A stretch of 64,000 nucleotides of DNA, from assembly GCF_029266855.1 (NCBI RefSeq), contig NZ_JAQSWB010000002.1, positions 1 through 64,000 on the forward strand. Direction: 5' to 3'. Shown here piece after piece: positions 17,070 to 26,972 of this stretch (its first letter is position 1; the number at the start of each line of letters is the position of its first letter). The stretch comes from Fluviicola sp. Lineage in GTDB: Bacteria > Bacteroidota > Bacteroidia > Flavobacteriales_D > Crocinitomicaceae. The translations under genes were made by a program, and so were the position numbers. The notes under the pieces are model-generated. The model searched no databases. It was not told the origin of the DNA and was given only the letters and a program-made list of their open reading frames with translations.

Positions 17070-17690
17070 TTAGTCAACAATTAAATAATCCAATTCATTC
17101 AAAATCTGCGCTCTTTTTGTTGGCTCCAAATCTTTCCATTCGCTAAAGCGAATATGTAAACGATTGGCATCTGAAGTCAGCTGCAGATAGGCAGCCGGAT
17201 AGTCTCTCGCCCAGTCCCATACTTGTTCTTTATAGTTTTGAAAGTCTGAATCAGTGAAGTTTGAACTGGTCCATTGTGGAAATGGTCTCGGAGGAAGTTC
17301 ATTTAGCAGTTCATCTAAATTATATCCCTGAAGCAGGTTGTTTAATTCGGTGCCGGACTTCAAAGTGATTTGAATACTGTTTCGGTAAATGAATTGAACA
17401 CTTGTATTGGCTTGTCTCAAGTGCTCGTATTCTGTCACATCAAAGTGCTGGATATTCAGTAGTTCTCTTACGGAAAGGTCTGTCTCGTTCGCTGAAAACG
17501 TAAAACTGGAGCTGAAGTAGTTCCAAAGTACCTGTAAGCGAACCGGGTCAATTTCAGCGATTTTTTTAATTCTTGGCGGTAGATGATGCTTTTGAACCAT
17601 CCTGTTGGAGGCAATGGTTGAATAGCTTGTTTGCGCGGATGCTCCAAAAACGCCCGAAAACAGGCAGAGTAGTAGATATAAGGACTTCAT
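17070..17690 (-). CDS. exported protein of unknown function
   Basis: A 206-residue protein with a clear signal peptide (LYLLLCLFSGVFGASAQ). The mature part is helical and polar with no recognised domain, including LPPRIKKIAEIDPVRLQVLW and a proline patch (ELPPRPFPQW). It precedes the T9SS cargo gene by 9 bases, suggesting a shared process. On the minus strand TATACTTG lies upstream, a weak match to the -7 box. Confidence 0.7.
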   Translation of the reverse strand: MKSLYLLLCLFSGVFGASAQTSYSTIASNRMVQKHHLPPRIKKIAEIDPVRLQVLWNYFSSSFTFSANETDLSVRELLNIQHFDVTEYEHLRQANTSVQFIYRNSIQITLKSGTELNNLLQGYNLDELLNELPPRPFPQWTSSNFTDSDFQNYKEQVWDWARDYPAAYLQLTSDANRLHIRFSEWKDLEPTKRAQILNELDYLIVD

Positions 17691-17863
17691 AATCAGTATG
17701 ATTTGCTACACAAGTATACAGATAACAAATAGTTAAAAAACTAACATCCCAAATGAATGTGCAAATAGATGGTTTTATCGATTGTTTTGCCGTTTTCAAC
17801 GAATATTGAGGGAGATGACACTTTTAATCCTTTATAGAACAGGATGTTATGACTGGGAAGGTT

Positions 17864-18517
17864 TTAAGAAGCCATATTTACATAAACCACTGCTTTTGTT
17901 TCAAAAAATTCTCCCGAAAAGATTTTTTGCAGTGAATGAATTTTATAAGGATGTTTGACCGGCGTCATTTCTTCTTTCAAATCACCGCCTTTGAGGTATA
18001 GAATTCCGTTTGGAAGCGGGTTTTTGTTTTCTTTTAAAAACTTTCCTTTTGTCCAGGGTAAAAAAGCAGGCATTGCAGTCACTGCACGACTTACAATAAA
18101 ATCAAACTGTTCTTTGATCTCTTCTGCACGTGCGTGCGTGGCACGAACATTTTGAAGTCCCAAAGCCAGTGCAACTTCATTAACTACTTTGATCTTTTTC
18201 CCAATGGAATCTACCAAATGAAATTGAACTTCCGGAAACAGGATTGCCAGAGGAATTCCGGGAAAACCACCACCTGTTCCAATATCCAAGACAGAAGAAC
18301 CGGGTGTGAATTCCATGATCTTTGCAATTCCCAGGGAATGAAGTACGTGACGCTCGTAAAATTCTTCGGTATCCTTCCGCGAAATTACATTGATCTGGGC
18401 GTTCCAGAATAAATACAATTCCTCCAGGTGCTCAAACTGTTTTTTTTGAACGACTGTTAATTCGGGGAAATATTTTTCTATTAGCTCAACGCTCATTTCA
18501 ATATTGATAAAAGACAT
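17864..18517 (-). CDS. rsmG: 16S rRNA (guanine527-N7)-methyltransferase RsmG
   Basis: Methylates N7 of G527 in 16S rRNA using SAM. At 217 residues it is the family length. The SAM-binding motif is VLDIGTGGGFPGIPLAILFP (about residues 68-87), followed by FHLVDSIGKKIKVV and, later, FDFIVSRAV and TWTKG-like TKGKFLKEN. A start at the internal ATG (18496) is possible but would trim the N-terminal helix only slightly. It lies downstream of purL on the same strand, separated by an inverted repeat. Confidence 0.95.
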   Translation of the reverse strand: MSFINIEMSVELIEKYFPELTVVQKKQFEHLEELYLFWNAQINVISRKDTEEFYERHVLHSLGIAKIMEFTPGSSVLDIGTGGGFPGIPLAILFPEVQFHLVDSIGKKIKVVNEVALALGLQNVRATHARAEEIKEQFDFIVSRAVTAMPAFLPWTKGKFLKENKNPLPNGILYLKGGDLKEEMTPVKHPYKIHSLQKIFSGEFFETKAVVYVNMAS

Positions 18518-18524
18518 TAGACGA

Positions 18525-18563
18525 AAGACTCAAGACAGATTGGTGTATCTAGTCTTGAGTCTA
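18525..18563. repeat. inverted repeat, AGTCTTGAGTC-type
   Basis: AGACTCAAGAC and GTCTTGAGTCT form a perfect 11-base stem around a 15-base loop between purL and rsmG. On the minus strand GTCTTGAGTCTTTCGTCT resembles a stretch near 43640 (GTCTTGTGTCTTTCGTCT), so this is a dispersed motif. It could serve as a weak terminator for purL. Confidence 0.6.
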
Positions 18564-18574
18564 AAAGTCTTTTA

Positions 18575-20812
18575 TTATCCTTCAATTAGTTTACCAAGTG
18601 CATTATCAAAAATCTCTTTTGCTTCAGAGATGAATCCGAAATGCTCATCGTCAACCATCATTTTACCTTTTGTAACATGTCCAAGAAGTGTGTAGTTTAC
18701 ACCGCTTCCCATCATGAATTCGATGAATTGTTCTTCGGTTTCTTCCGAAACAGTTACAACAACACGGCTTTGAGCTTCACCAAACAGGAACGCATCTTCG
18801 CGTACTTCGGAATCAGTAACGATATCGAAACCAAGTCCGCGCGGCATAGACATCTCAACGAGTGAAACGAACAAACCACCATCGGCACAATCGTGGGCAG
18901 CATTGATCAATTCCTGGCTGATTAAACCTTTTACAGCTTCCTGTAGGGTGTATTCTTTTTCCAGGTCGAAATGCGGAGCCGGAGATGCTTCGATTTTATG
19001 GTATTTCACCAAATATTCCGAAGAAGCGATATCGTTAACACAATCTCCAAGAATAAAGATCAAATCACCTTTTTGTTTGAAATCAAGAGACATGATTTTC
19101 GACTTGTCTTCCACCACACCGATCATTCCGATAGTTGGAGTAGGGAAAACCGGAATCTCTTTACCGCCAATATTACTTTGGTTGTAAAAAGAAACGTTTC
19201 CACCTGTTACTGGGGTTTCAAATTTCAAACATGCTTTAGACATTCCTTTGATCGCACCGACAAATTGCCAGTAAGATTCCGGATTGTACGGGTTTCCAAA
19301 GTTCAGGCAGTTTGTGATTGCGCTTGGGATTCCTCCTGAAACAACAATGTTACGGGCAGCTTCCGATACGGCAATAGCAGTTCCGATTTCAGGATCTGCG
19401 TTCACATAACGCGAGTTACAGTCAACCGTCATGGCTAATGCTTTCTCCGTTCCTTTCAGGTTCACAATTCCGGCATCCGTAGGACGGTTTGTCGTCATTG
19501 TTTTTGTTCCCACCATGGAATCGTACTGTTCGTAGACCCATCGTTTGGAAGCGATATTCGGCTGGCTCAACAAGAAGAACCCGATTTCCTTTAAGTTGTC
19601 CGGTTGTTCTACCGAATCGATATTAAATTTCTTATATTCCTGGTAATATGCAGGCTCTGAATATTCGCGCTGATATTGCGGTGCACCACCTCCAAGTACC
19701 AATGATTCTGCAGGAACATCTCCTACCAATTCACCGTCCATGTAATAGCGAACACGACCATCATCCGTTACAGTTCCGATTTCTTCAGCATGCAAGTCCC
19801 ATTTATCAAAAATGCGTTTTACGACATCTTCTTTTCCTTTTTGAATCACAACCAACATACGCTCCTGGGATTCAGAAAGAAGGATTTCATAAGGTAACAT
19901 GTTTTCCTGACGGGTAGGAACACGATCAAGATGGATTTCCATTCCAACACCACCACCGGCGCTCATTTCGCAGGTAGAACAAGTAATTCCTGCAGCGCCC
20001 ATGTCCTGCATACCAACAATTGCGTCGGTGTTTGCCAATTCCATAGTTGCTTCCAAAAGCAGTTTTTCCATGAAGGGATCACCAACCTGAACGGATGGCA
20101 AATCCTGTGCAGATTCTTCCGTGATATCTTTTGATGCAAATGCAGCTCCTGCAATTCCGTCTTTCCCTGTAGAGGATCCTACGATATAAACCGGATTTCC
20201 TGGTCCTTTTGCTTTTGCGGAGATTACTTTTTTGGTGTCAATAATACCGGCAGAAAATGCATTTACCAGCGGATTTTGATTGTAAGATTTATCGAAGAAT
20301 ACTTCACCACCAACGATTGGAATACCAAAAGCATTTCCGTAATCACCGATTCCTTTAACAACTCCTTTAACCAACCATTTGGTGCGAGCTTCCTCAATAT
20401 CACCAAAACGCAATGAGTTCAATTGTGCTACTGGGCGCGCACCCATAGTGAAGATATCGCGGTTGATACCTCCAACTCCTGTCGCTGCTCCCTGGTAAGG
20501 TTCCAATGCTGAAGGGTGATTGTGCGATTCAATTTTGAAAACACAACCGATTCCACCTCCCAAATCTACCAAACCGGCATTTTCTTCACCTGCTTTTACC
20601 AACATGTGCGGACCATCTTTTGGTAATTGTTTTAACCAGTAAATGGAGTTTTTGTAAGAGCAGTGCTCAGACCACATGACAGAATAAACTGCAGTTTCAG
20701 TGAAGTTTGGTGTGCGACCCAGGATTTCTTTGATCATTTCAAATTCATCAGCTCGCAAACCTAATTCAACCGCTTGCTCGAGGGTAGCTTCTTGTTTGAT
20801 GGAAGTACTCAT
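18575..20812 (-). CDS. purL: phosphoribosylformylglycinamidine synthase subunit PurL
   Basis: Fourth step of purine synthesis: converts FGAR to FGAM with ATP and ammonia. At 745 residues this is the small (Bacillus-type) PurL, which normally needs PurQ and PurS; neither is in the window. Motifs seen include the N-terminal [53 protein letters not shown], and [12 protein letters not shown]. The ATG at 20812 is preferred over a TTG at 20833. A TACTTTTG box lies 19 bases upstream. Confidence 0.96.
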   Translation of the reverse strand: MSTSIKQEATLEQAVELGLRADEFEMIKEILGRTPNFTETAVYSVMWSEHCSYKNSIYWLKQLPKDGPHMLVKAGEENAGLVDLGGGIGCVFKIESHNHPSALEPYQGAATGVGGINRDIFTMGARPVAQLNSLRFGDIEEARTKWLVKGVVKGIGDYGNAFGIPIVGGEVFFDKSYNQNPLVNAFSAGIIDTKKVISAKAKGPGNPVYIVGSSTGKDGIAGAAFASKDITEESAQDLPSVQVGDPFMEKLLLEATMELANTDAIVGMQDMGAAGITCSTCEMSAGGGVGMEIHLDRVPTRQENMLPYEILLSESQERMLVVIQKGKEDVVKRIFDKWDLHAEEIGTVTDDGRVRYYMDGELVGDVPAESLVLGGGAPQYQREYSEPAYYQEYKKFNIDSVEQPDNLKEIGFFLLSQPNIASKRWVYEQYDSMVGTKTMTTNRPTDAGIVNLKGTEKALAMTVDCNSRYVNADPEIGTAIAVSEAARNIVVSGGIPSAITNCLNFGNPYNPESYWQFVGAIKGMSKACLKFETPVTGGNVSFYNQSNIGGKEIPVFPTPTIGMIGVVEDKSKIMSLDFKQKGDLIFILGDCVNDIASSEYLVKYHKIEASPAPHFDLEKEYTLQEAVKGLISQELINAAHDCADGGLFVSLVEMSMPRGLGFDIVTDSEVREDAFLFGEAQSRVVVTVSEETEEQFIEFMMGSGVNYTLLGHVTKGKMMVDDEHFGFISEAKEIFDNALGKLIEG

Positions 20813-20830
20813 TTTGTTATAACTTTGATG

Positions 20831-20838
20831 CAAAAGTA
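20831..20838 (-). promoter_or_regulatory. -7 promoter box of purL
   Basis: TACTTTTG on the minus strand matches TAnnTTTG and lies 18 bases before the ATG at 20812. No good -33 TTG was found. Confidence 0.5.
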
Positions 20839-20900
20839 ATCATTCCTTTGTTCATGGGAGGCCGAACTTTACCGTTTTTTTCCACAGAATAAAGGATGGA

Positions 20901-20980
20901 AATTATCAATTATTAATTATCAAGGGGGAAGACTTCTTGATAATTAATAATTGATAATTGATAATTGATAATTGATAATT
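20901..20980. repeat. 24-base perfect inverted repeat plus GATAATT heptamer array
   Basis: The arms 20901-20924 and 20936-20959 are exact reverse complements with an 11-base loop. The right arm runs on into further GATAATT heptamers to about 20980. It lies between the divergent purL and 21000 genes. Confidence 0.85.
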
Positions 20981-20999
20981 AATTTAATTTAGAGCCCTC

Positions 21000-22448
21000 A
21001 TGGTATTTGCACTAGTACTGATTTGTTTGACATGGCTTGTCTGGAAGTTCAGAACGGACGGTTTGTCGCGGACTAATTTGCTTATTGGTTGGGGGATCAA
21101 GATGCTTTTTGGCATCTTATTCATGATCATTCATACCAAGATATATGGAATAGGTGATATCACCGTTGATTGGGAGGAATATATGGATGACAGTGTCACG
21201 TTAAATAATGTGGCTTATCAGTCTTTAGGTGATTACTTCAAATTTTTATTCGGAACAAATTCGGAATCGGCTGTTCAGCATTACCTTGCGAATACGAATC
21301 ATTGGTCGGCGGGAGATCTGGATCTGATGAATGATTCCCGAAACGTCCTGCGCATAAACAGCTTACTCGTATTCATTTCGCGCGGAAATGTTTATGTACA
21401 TATCTTATTCTTTTCCTTCTTTTCCTTCATCAGTTTAAGAGAGATCTTCCTGGCATTCAAAGACCGGATCTTTTATGATAAACGCTGGTTTTGGTTTGCA
21501 CTTTTCCTCTTTCCAACTTTAAGTTTCTGGACCAGTTCTGTTTTGAAGGAGCCCTTAATGATCCTTGGTCTGGCATTTATATTCAATGCATTGTTCGGAC
21601 AATTATCCTGGAAGTTTCGTCTGTGGAGACTAATCATTGGGTTTTTGCTGATGCTTTGTTTTAAGCCTTACGTTTTGGCCTGTTTGGTGCTAAGTATTCC
21701 TGTCTTTTTACTGGGGAAATTTGTATTCAAAAAGAGATTGTGGTTAGTGCCTTTAAGTCTGTTGGCCGGCGCAGTCATTCTCTTTGCGTCATTTTCAAAT
21801 TTGAGAACAAATGTAACTCATCGTTTGACACGTATGCAGTTTGATTTCATGAATGTCGGAAGAGGTGGGGTTCATGCATATGCCGATTCCTGCTACTATT
21901 ATTTCAGAACAGATCAGTATCCCGATCTGAATTTTTTAAAAAACGGTAATCTGCAGGTTAAAAAGACACTTGTGGCCAAAAAAGTAACTTTCGGAATGAC
22001 TTATCCTTTTGATGATGTGGTGTTGTCACCGGCCGACGGCCCATGGCGAATAGATTTTACCGGGGAAGCCTGCGGGAGTTATATCGAATTGACCTCAATC
22101 GGAAATGATCCCGAACAACTGGTCAGAAATATTCCCGAGGCAATTTCAAATGCTGCTTTCAGGCCAACATTTTGGGATCCGGGAGGTAAGCTGAAGTTTG
22201 TCAATTTTATGGAAACGATCTGTTTGTTTATTTTTCTGGCTTTCGGGTTTTGGTATAATCGCCGGAACAGAAGCCACGAGGAAAAGAATATCATTCTTTT
22301 TTTGCTCTCGTTTTCGGTTCTGTTGTTAGTGTTAATCGGGTGGACAACACCGGTTTTGGGTGCGGTAGTCCGCTACCGGATGCCGGCATATTTAGCACTG
22401 TTTATAGTGGTCTTTATCGGTTCAAGGCCGTTCAAATTTAAATTATGA
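21000..22448 (+). CDS. multipass membrane protein, possible surface-polysaccharide polymerase
   Basis: A 482-residue membrane protein with about ten hydrophobic segments and one long extracytoplasmic loop (about residues 275-390) between the last helices. The stretch FPTLSFWTSSVLKEPLMILG resembles the conserved motif of O-antigen polymerase (Wzy) or EpsG-type proteins, but no signature is decisive. An in-frame TAA lies just upstream of the ATG, so the start is firm. It overlaps the SDR gene by 4 bases (ATGA). No glycosyltransferase cluster flanks it. Confidence 0.6.
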   Translation: MVFALVLICLTWLVWKFRTDGLSRTNLLIGWGIKMLFGILFMIIHTKIYGIGDITVDWEEYMDDSVTLNNVAYQSLGDYFKFLFGTNSESAVQHYLANTNHWSAGDLDLMNDSRNVLRINSLLVFISRGNVYVHILFFSFFSFISLREIFLAFKDRIFYDKRWFWFALFLFPTLSFWTSSVLKEPLMILGLAFIFNALFGQLSWKFRLWRLIIGFLLMLCFKPYVLACLVLSIPVFLLGKFVFKKRLWLVPLSLLAGAVILFASFSNLRTNVTHRLTRMQFDFMNVGRGGVHAYADSCYYYFRTDQYPDLNFLKNGNLQVKKTLVAKKVTFGMTYPFDDVVLSPADGPWRIDFTGEACGSYIELTSIGNDPEQLVRNIPEAISNAAFRPTFWDPGGKLKFVNFMETICLFIFLAFGFWYNRRNRSHEEKNIILFLLSFSVLLLVLIGWTTPVLGAVVRYRMPAYLALFIVVFIGSRPFKFKL

Positions 22449-23209
22449 AGAAATACGTTTTAATTACCGGGGCAACCGCTGGTTTTGGTGAAGCAACAGC
22501 CCGGATATTTGCTGAGAATGGCTGGAACCTGGTTTTAACAGGAAGAAGGATGGATCGTTTGGAGTCTCTGAAAAAAGAACTTCGAATGAAAGCGGTTGAT
22601 ATCGTGCTTTTGAATTTTGATGTCCGGAATGAAAATGACGTAAACGCAGCTGTTCAGCAATTATCTGATGAGGTGAAAAGTAATCTTTCCATTCTGATCA
22701 ACAATGCAGGTCTGGCAGTTGGGCGAGGTCCGATAGATTCCGGTGTGACTGATGACTGGGACCGGATGATCGATACCAATGTAAAGGGTTTACTTTACGT
22801 TACACGAGCAATTTCTCCGATCTTGAAAAAGAACGGGGGAGGACATATCGTAAATATTGCCAGCATAGCCGGGAAAGAAGTGTATGCGGGCGGGAATGTT
22901 TATTGTGCAACCAAACATGCTGTTGATGCTTTGTCGAGATCCATGCGTATCGATTTGGTACACGACGGTATCAAAGTGACGAATATTGCACCAGGCGCGG
23001 CAGAAACCGAATTTTCCATTGTCCGGTTTAAAGGCGATGAACAAACAGCGAAAAATGTATACGATGGTTACGACCCCTTAATGGCGGAAGATATTGCAGA
23101 TGCTGTCTATTATGTTTGTTCCAGGCCGAAACATGTCTGTATCAACGACCTGGTGATCATGCCGAGTGCCCAGGCGAGTGCTACTATATTTCATAAATCT
23201 CATTCATAA
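22445..23209 (+). CDS. SDR family NAD(P)-dependent oxidoreductase
   Basis: A classical short-chain dehydrogenase of 254 residues. The Rossmann motif is TGATAGFGEATA (about 8-19), with NNAG (about 86), the catalytic Ser in IVNIASIAG and the YCATKHAVDAL Tyr-Lys pair (about 152-156). It most resembles the YdfG group, NADP-dependent 3-hydroxy acid dehydrogenases; substrate inferred only. It is translationally coupled to both neighbours (4-base overlap upstream, 1-base overlap downstream). Confidence 0.9.
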   Translation: MKKYVLITGATAGFGEATARIFAENGWNLVLTGRRMDRLESLKKELRMKAVDIVLLNFDVRNENDVNAAVQQLSDEVKSNLSILINNAGLAVGRGPIDSGVTDDWDRMIDTNVKGLLYVTRAISPILKKNGGGHIVNIASIAGKEVYAGGNVYCATKHAVDALSRSMRIDLVHDGIKVTNIAPGAAETEFSIVRFKGDEQTAKNVYDGYDPLMAEDIADAVYYVCSRPKHVCINDLVIMPSAQASATIFHKSHS

Positions 23210-24837
23210 TGCGTTACTTCTCATTCTTTTTAATTGTCCTTTCGAGTGTTTCATGTATGAAAGGCAAATCGGTGGATTTGGTGATCCATAATGCGAAAAT
23301 TCATACAATGGATGATAAAAACTCCGTTGCGCAGGCAATTGCAATCCGCGATGGAAAAGTAATAGAAGTTGGTCCTGATCGCCAGATTATGAACAAATAC
23401 AGTGCAGATGAATACATGGATGCTGAAGGGAAAGATATTTTTCCGGGGTTTGCTGATGCACATGGGCACATGATGAGTTTAGCCCGGCAAAAGCTATCGG
23501 TTAACCTGGTGGGCGCTGCGTCCATGGAGGAATTAATAGTGCGGGTAGAGAAGTATTCCCAGCGAAAAGAACGTTCGGTCATTGTCGGAGGGGGCTGGGA
23601 CCAAAGTTTGTGGAATGTAAAAGAACTGCCGACAAACGAGCTTTTGAATGAAAAATTCCCGGATAAACCAGTGGTTTTGTACCGGATTGACGGGCACGCA
23701 GTTTTAGTAAATGAAGCAGCACTTAAAAAATTCGGGATCAATGAATCTTCCCGGATCGACGGTGGTGCGATTTTGAAAAGAGAAGACGGAAGTCTTAACG
23801 GCATCTTACTGGACAATGCAATTTCACTGATCAGCAATCAACTGCCGGATTTTTCAGATCGTGAACTGACCGGGGCATTATTGGAGATCCAGCAGGAATT
23901 ATTCGGATATGGAATTACTGACGTTCACGAAGCAGGTCTCACACCGCATGATTTTAAACTGATCCGGCGCCTTGTAAAAGAAAATAAACTGACAATAGGG
24001 ATTTACGGAATGCTTTATCCCGAAAAGGAAAATGCAGATTTTGCCAAGAAACACGGTTTCCTGAAAGAGAAAAACCTGTTGGTACGTTCTTTTAAGGTAA
24101 TGGGAGACGGTGCGCTTGGATCGAGAGGAGCACTTTTGAAACAAGCTTATTCAGATGATCTGCACAATCATGGCTTACTAACCACTTCAATCTCAGATAT
24201 GCAACGCTATTCATCATTGGCAGAGCTAACAGGATATCAATTGAACATTCATGCGATCGGGGATTCTACTAATCGCCTGGTGCTTGAATTGATCAAGGCT
24301 TATTCGGCAAAGAATCCGGATCACCGTTGGAGGTTAGAACATGCTCAGGTGATCGATCCAAAAGATTTTGATCTGTTGGCAGTTTCCGGTGCGTTTCCTT
24401 CCGTACAGCCAACACATGCAGTAAGTGACCAGCGCTGGGCGGAATCGCGTTTGGGGAAAGCCCGTCTAAAAGGTGCCTATGCTTATAATACCTTATTACA
24501 GAAAGCCGGGATGCTGGCAATCGGTACCGATTTTCCGGTTGAAAGCACCAATCCGTTTTTGACTATTCATGCAGCTGTCAACAGGAAGAATGCCGAAAAC
24601 GATCCGATCGATGGTTTCTTAATGAGTGAAGCCCTAACGGAAGAAGCTTGTTTGCGTGGAATGACTATTTGGGCAGCTTTTGCCAGTTTCCAGGAAGGAA
24701 CAAAAGGAAGTCTTGAAAAGGGGAAGGATGCTACTCTGGTTATTTTAGAGAATCCGTTTTCTTCCAAAGGAAGCTATAATCCGAACTTCTCAAAGATTAC
24801 TTTCATTAGGGGTAAGAAGGTGTTTTCTATGGAATAA
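23209..24837 (+). CDS. amidohydrolase family lipoprotein (YtcJ-like)
   Basis: A 542-residue metal-dependent hydrolase of the YtcJ/amidohydrolase-3 group. The N-terminus is a lipoprotein signal (FFLIVLSSVSCMKG). The catalytic barrel starts with DIFPGFADAHGHM, giving the HxH metal pair, and continues with DVHEAG, LNIHAIGDST, WRLEHAQV and AIGTDFPVE. These proteins hydrolyse N-acyl or cyclic amides; the substrate is unknown. It ends the three-gene operon that begins at 21000. Confidence 0.88.
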   Translation: MRYFSFFLIVLSSVSCMKGKSVDLVIHNAKIHTMDDKNSVAQAIAIRDGKVIEVGPDRQIMNKYSADEYMDAEGKDIFPGFADAHGHMMSLARQKLSVNLVGAASMEELIVRVEKYSQRKERSVIVGGGWDQSLWNVKELPTNELLNEKFPDKPVVLYRIDGHAVLVNEAALKKFGINESSRIDGGAILKREDGSLNGILLDNAISLISNQLPDFSDRELTGALLEIQQELFGYGITDVHEAGLTPHDFKLIRRLVKENKLTIGIYGMLYPEKENADFAKKHGFLKEKNLLVRSFKVMGDGALGSRGALLKQAYSDDLHNHGLLTTSISDMQRYSSLAELTGYQLNIHAIGDSTNRLVLELIKAYSAKNPDHRWRLEHAQVIDPKDFDLLAVSGAFPSVQPTHAVSDQRWAESRLGKARLKGAYAYNTLLQKAGMLAIGTDFPVESTNPFLTIHAAVNRKNAENDPIDGFLMSEALTEEACLRGMTIWAAFASFQEGTKGSLEKGKDATLVILENPFSSKGSYNPNFSKITFIRGKKVFSME

Positions 24838-24840
24838 AAG

Positions 24841-24864
24841 AGGGTTCGCCGGCAAACGAACCCT
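24841..24864. terminator. hairpin after the amidohydrolase gene
   Basis: AGGGTTCG and CGAACCCT pair over 8 bases with an 8-base loop, 3 bases after the stop. The following sequence is A/C-rich, not T-rich, so this is an incomplete intrinsic terminator at best. The rest of the gap to 25095 shows nothing else. Confidence 0.5.
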
Positions 24865-25095
24865 ACAAACCAAAAAACCAAAAACGATCAAACACAAGTC
24901 ATTATTTTTTGTAACTTTCCAACTAGTTCATGAATTGCACTTGATCGAAGTTAGAAACTATATTCCCACAACATAAATGTAAGGACAAGTTTCTTAACGA
25001 GGTGCTGTGAAAAAACAAACACTGGTTTTGGATGAACATTTTTGCGCTATTGCTTAATTTTTAATACATATATTGTGAGTGCTATTACAACTGAT

Positions 25096-26871
25096 ATGAA
25101 TGAAGTAAGACGACTGTTTGACGTGCCTGCTTATCAATTGAATAACTTTCCAAGTGCTTCCATGTTTGTTACCAAAACTGAGGGAGTCTGGAAACCTATG
25201 ACGACCGAAGAATTTGTAGCACTTACAAATCACATTTCCAGGGGACTCGTAGAGCTCGGTGTTTCAGTTGGTGAACGTGTGGCATTGGTTTCGCCCAACC
25301 GTGTGGAATGGAATATCCTGGATATTGCAATCCAGCAAGTAGGTGCTGTGGTGGTTCCTGTTTATCCGAATATCTCGGTTAATGACTATGTGTATATTTT
25401 TAATGATGCCGGAATCCGCCATGCATTTGTAGCAGGTGAAGAGCTTGCTCACAAAATTCAAGGTGTAGCTTCGCAAATCCCAACTCTTGATAAGATCTTC
25501 ACATTCGATCAGCTGGAGGGTTTTCCGAATTACAAGGACCTGATTTCTTTGGGAGCGGCAATTCCACAGAATAAGATCACGGAATTAAAAGCGAATGTCA
25601 GGAATCAAGACCTGGCTACGATCATATATACTTCAGGAACAACCGGGAATCCGAAAGGAGTGATGTTGTCTCACAATAACCTGCTTTCCAATGTAATTGC
25701 CTGTAAGACGAGTATTCCGGCTGATGAGCATTCCCGGGTCTTAACATTTTTACCGGTTTGTCACGTATACGAGCGGATGCTGCATTACTTATATATGTAT
25801 TGCGGTTCATCGATCTATTTCGCGGAATCATTGGATACTATCGGGCCAAACCTGTTAGAGGTGAAACCACATGTTTTCACTGCTGTTCCCCGTTTGTTGG
25901 AAAAAGTATTCGACAAGATCATGCTCAAAGGTGAAGAGTTGACAGGTTTAAAACGGAAAATATTCTTTTGGTCCGTTAGAGTTGCCGAACAATACCATAC
26001 CGGGAAATTAGGCTTTTGGTATAAGATAAAACTTGCGATTGCCCGAAAACTGGTGTTCTCAAAATGGCAGCAGGCACTGGGGGGTGAAGTAAGGGCGGTT
26101 GCGTCCGGTTCTGCTGCACTTCAGCCTCGTTTGGCCCAAATCTTCCTTGCTGCAGGAATTCCCGTGTTGGAAGGTTATGGTTTAACAGAAACTTCCCCGG
26201 TTATTTCAGTGAATTGTTTGAAGAAAGGAGTTCGTATCGGAACTGTCGGACCATTAATTGATGGTGTGAAAGTGAAAATTGCAGAAGACGGAGAGATTTT
26301 GGTGAAAGGACCCAATGTAATGATCGGGTATTACAATTTACCTGAAAAAACGGCTGAGGCGATTGATTCGCAGGGTTGGTTCCATACTGGAGATATCGGC
26401 ACATTCGAGGAAGGGAAATTCCTGAAGATTACAGACCGCAAGAAAGAAATTTTTAAGACTTCCGGAGGGAAATACATTATTCCGCAGGCCATGGAAAATA
26501 CTTTTAAGGAGTCGCGTTTTATTGAGCAGATCATGGTTTTGGGAGAGGGACAAAAATTCCCTTCTGCATTCATTGTTCCTGCGTTTCCTTTTGTAAAAGA
26601 ATGGGCAAGCCGCAAGAATATTCAAATCGGAACAACGAACGAAGAGATTGCTCAAAACCCGGATGTAATTGCGCGTATTCAAGAAGAAGTTGATCGCATC
26701 AACGGAGGATACGGAAGCTGGGAGAAGATCAAGAAATTTGCGTTGCTTCCGCAGGAATTCGGAATTGCAACAGGAGAACTGACACCGACTTTGAAATTGA
26801 AACGTAAAGTGATCCTGGAGAAATATAAAACGATTGTGGATGATTTTTATAAGGATGATCATCATGAGTGA
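25096..26871 (+). CDS. long-chain fatty acid--CoA ligase (AMP-forming)
   Basis: A 591-residue acyl-adenylate-forming enzyme that activates fatty acids to acyl-CoA. Seen: IIYTSGTTGNPKGVMLSHNN (P-loop), VPRLLEKVFDKI, the GYGLTETSPVIS acyl site and WFHTGDIGTFEEGKFLKITD, then DRKKEIFKTSGGKYI, typical of eukaryotic-like/FAA-type bacterial ligases. The ATG at 25096 is preferred over upstream TTG (25042) and GTG (25075) codons. No other fatty-acid genes are adjacent. Confidence 0.93.
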   Translation: MNEVRRLFDVPAYQLNNFPSASMFVTKTEGVWKPMTTEEFVALTNHISRGLVELGVSVGERVALVSPNRVEWNILDIAIQQVGAVVVPVYPNISVNDYVYIFNDAGIRHAFVAGEELAHKIQGVASQIPTLDKIFTFDQLEGFPNYKDLISLGAAIPQNKITELKANVRNQDLATIIYTSGTTGNPKGVMLSHNNLLSNVIACKTSIPADEHSRVLTFLPVCHVYERMLHYLYMYCGSSIYFAESLDTIGPNLLEVKPHVFTAVPRLLEKVFDKIMLKGEELTGLKRKIFFWSVRVAEQYHTGKLGFWYKIKLAIARKLVFSKWQQALGGEVRAVASGSAALQPRLAQIFLAAGIPVLEGYGLTETSPVISVNCLKKGVRIGTVGPLIDGVKVKIAEDGEILVKGPNVMIGYYNLPEKTAEAIDSQGWFHTGDIGTFEEGKFLKITDRKKEIFKTSGGKYIIPQAMENTFKESRFIEQIMVLGEGQKFPSAFIVPAFPFVKEWASRKNIQIGTTNEEIAQNPDVIARIQEEVDRINGGYGSWEKIKKFALLPQEFGIATGELTPTLKLKRKVILEKYKTIVDDFYKDDHHE

Positions 26872-26934
26872 TTTAGTAAGCACGAACCGGAAGCTCGTGC
26901 CAGTAGACGGGGAATAATAAAATACACGATAACG

Positions 26935-26972
26935 AAAAAGTAGGGGGCGATTAATCGCTTCCTACTTTTTTT
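26935..26972. terminator. bidirectional terminator
   Basis: AAAAGTAGG ... CCTACTTTT with an inner GCGATTAATCGC palindrome gives a long stem with A and T tracts on both sides. It separates the convergent acyl-CoA ligase and topoisomerase genes; the topoisomerase stop codon lies within its right arm. Confidence 0.85.

Noticed and set aside
20901-20980. AT-rich inverted repeat considered as a replication origin or att site
   Set aside because: No DnaA-box cluster, dnaA or integrase gene is near; the heptamer repeats suffice to explain it.
23301-23837. 178-residue open frame on the minus strand
   Set aside because: It is antisense to the amidohydrolase gene, which has clear catalytic motifs; the frame has no domain or start context.
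26338-26883. 181-residue open frame on the minus strand
   Set aside because: It lies opposite the acyl-CoA ligase C-terminus and has no recognisable domain.
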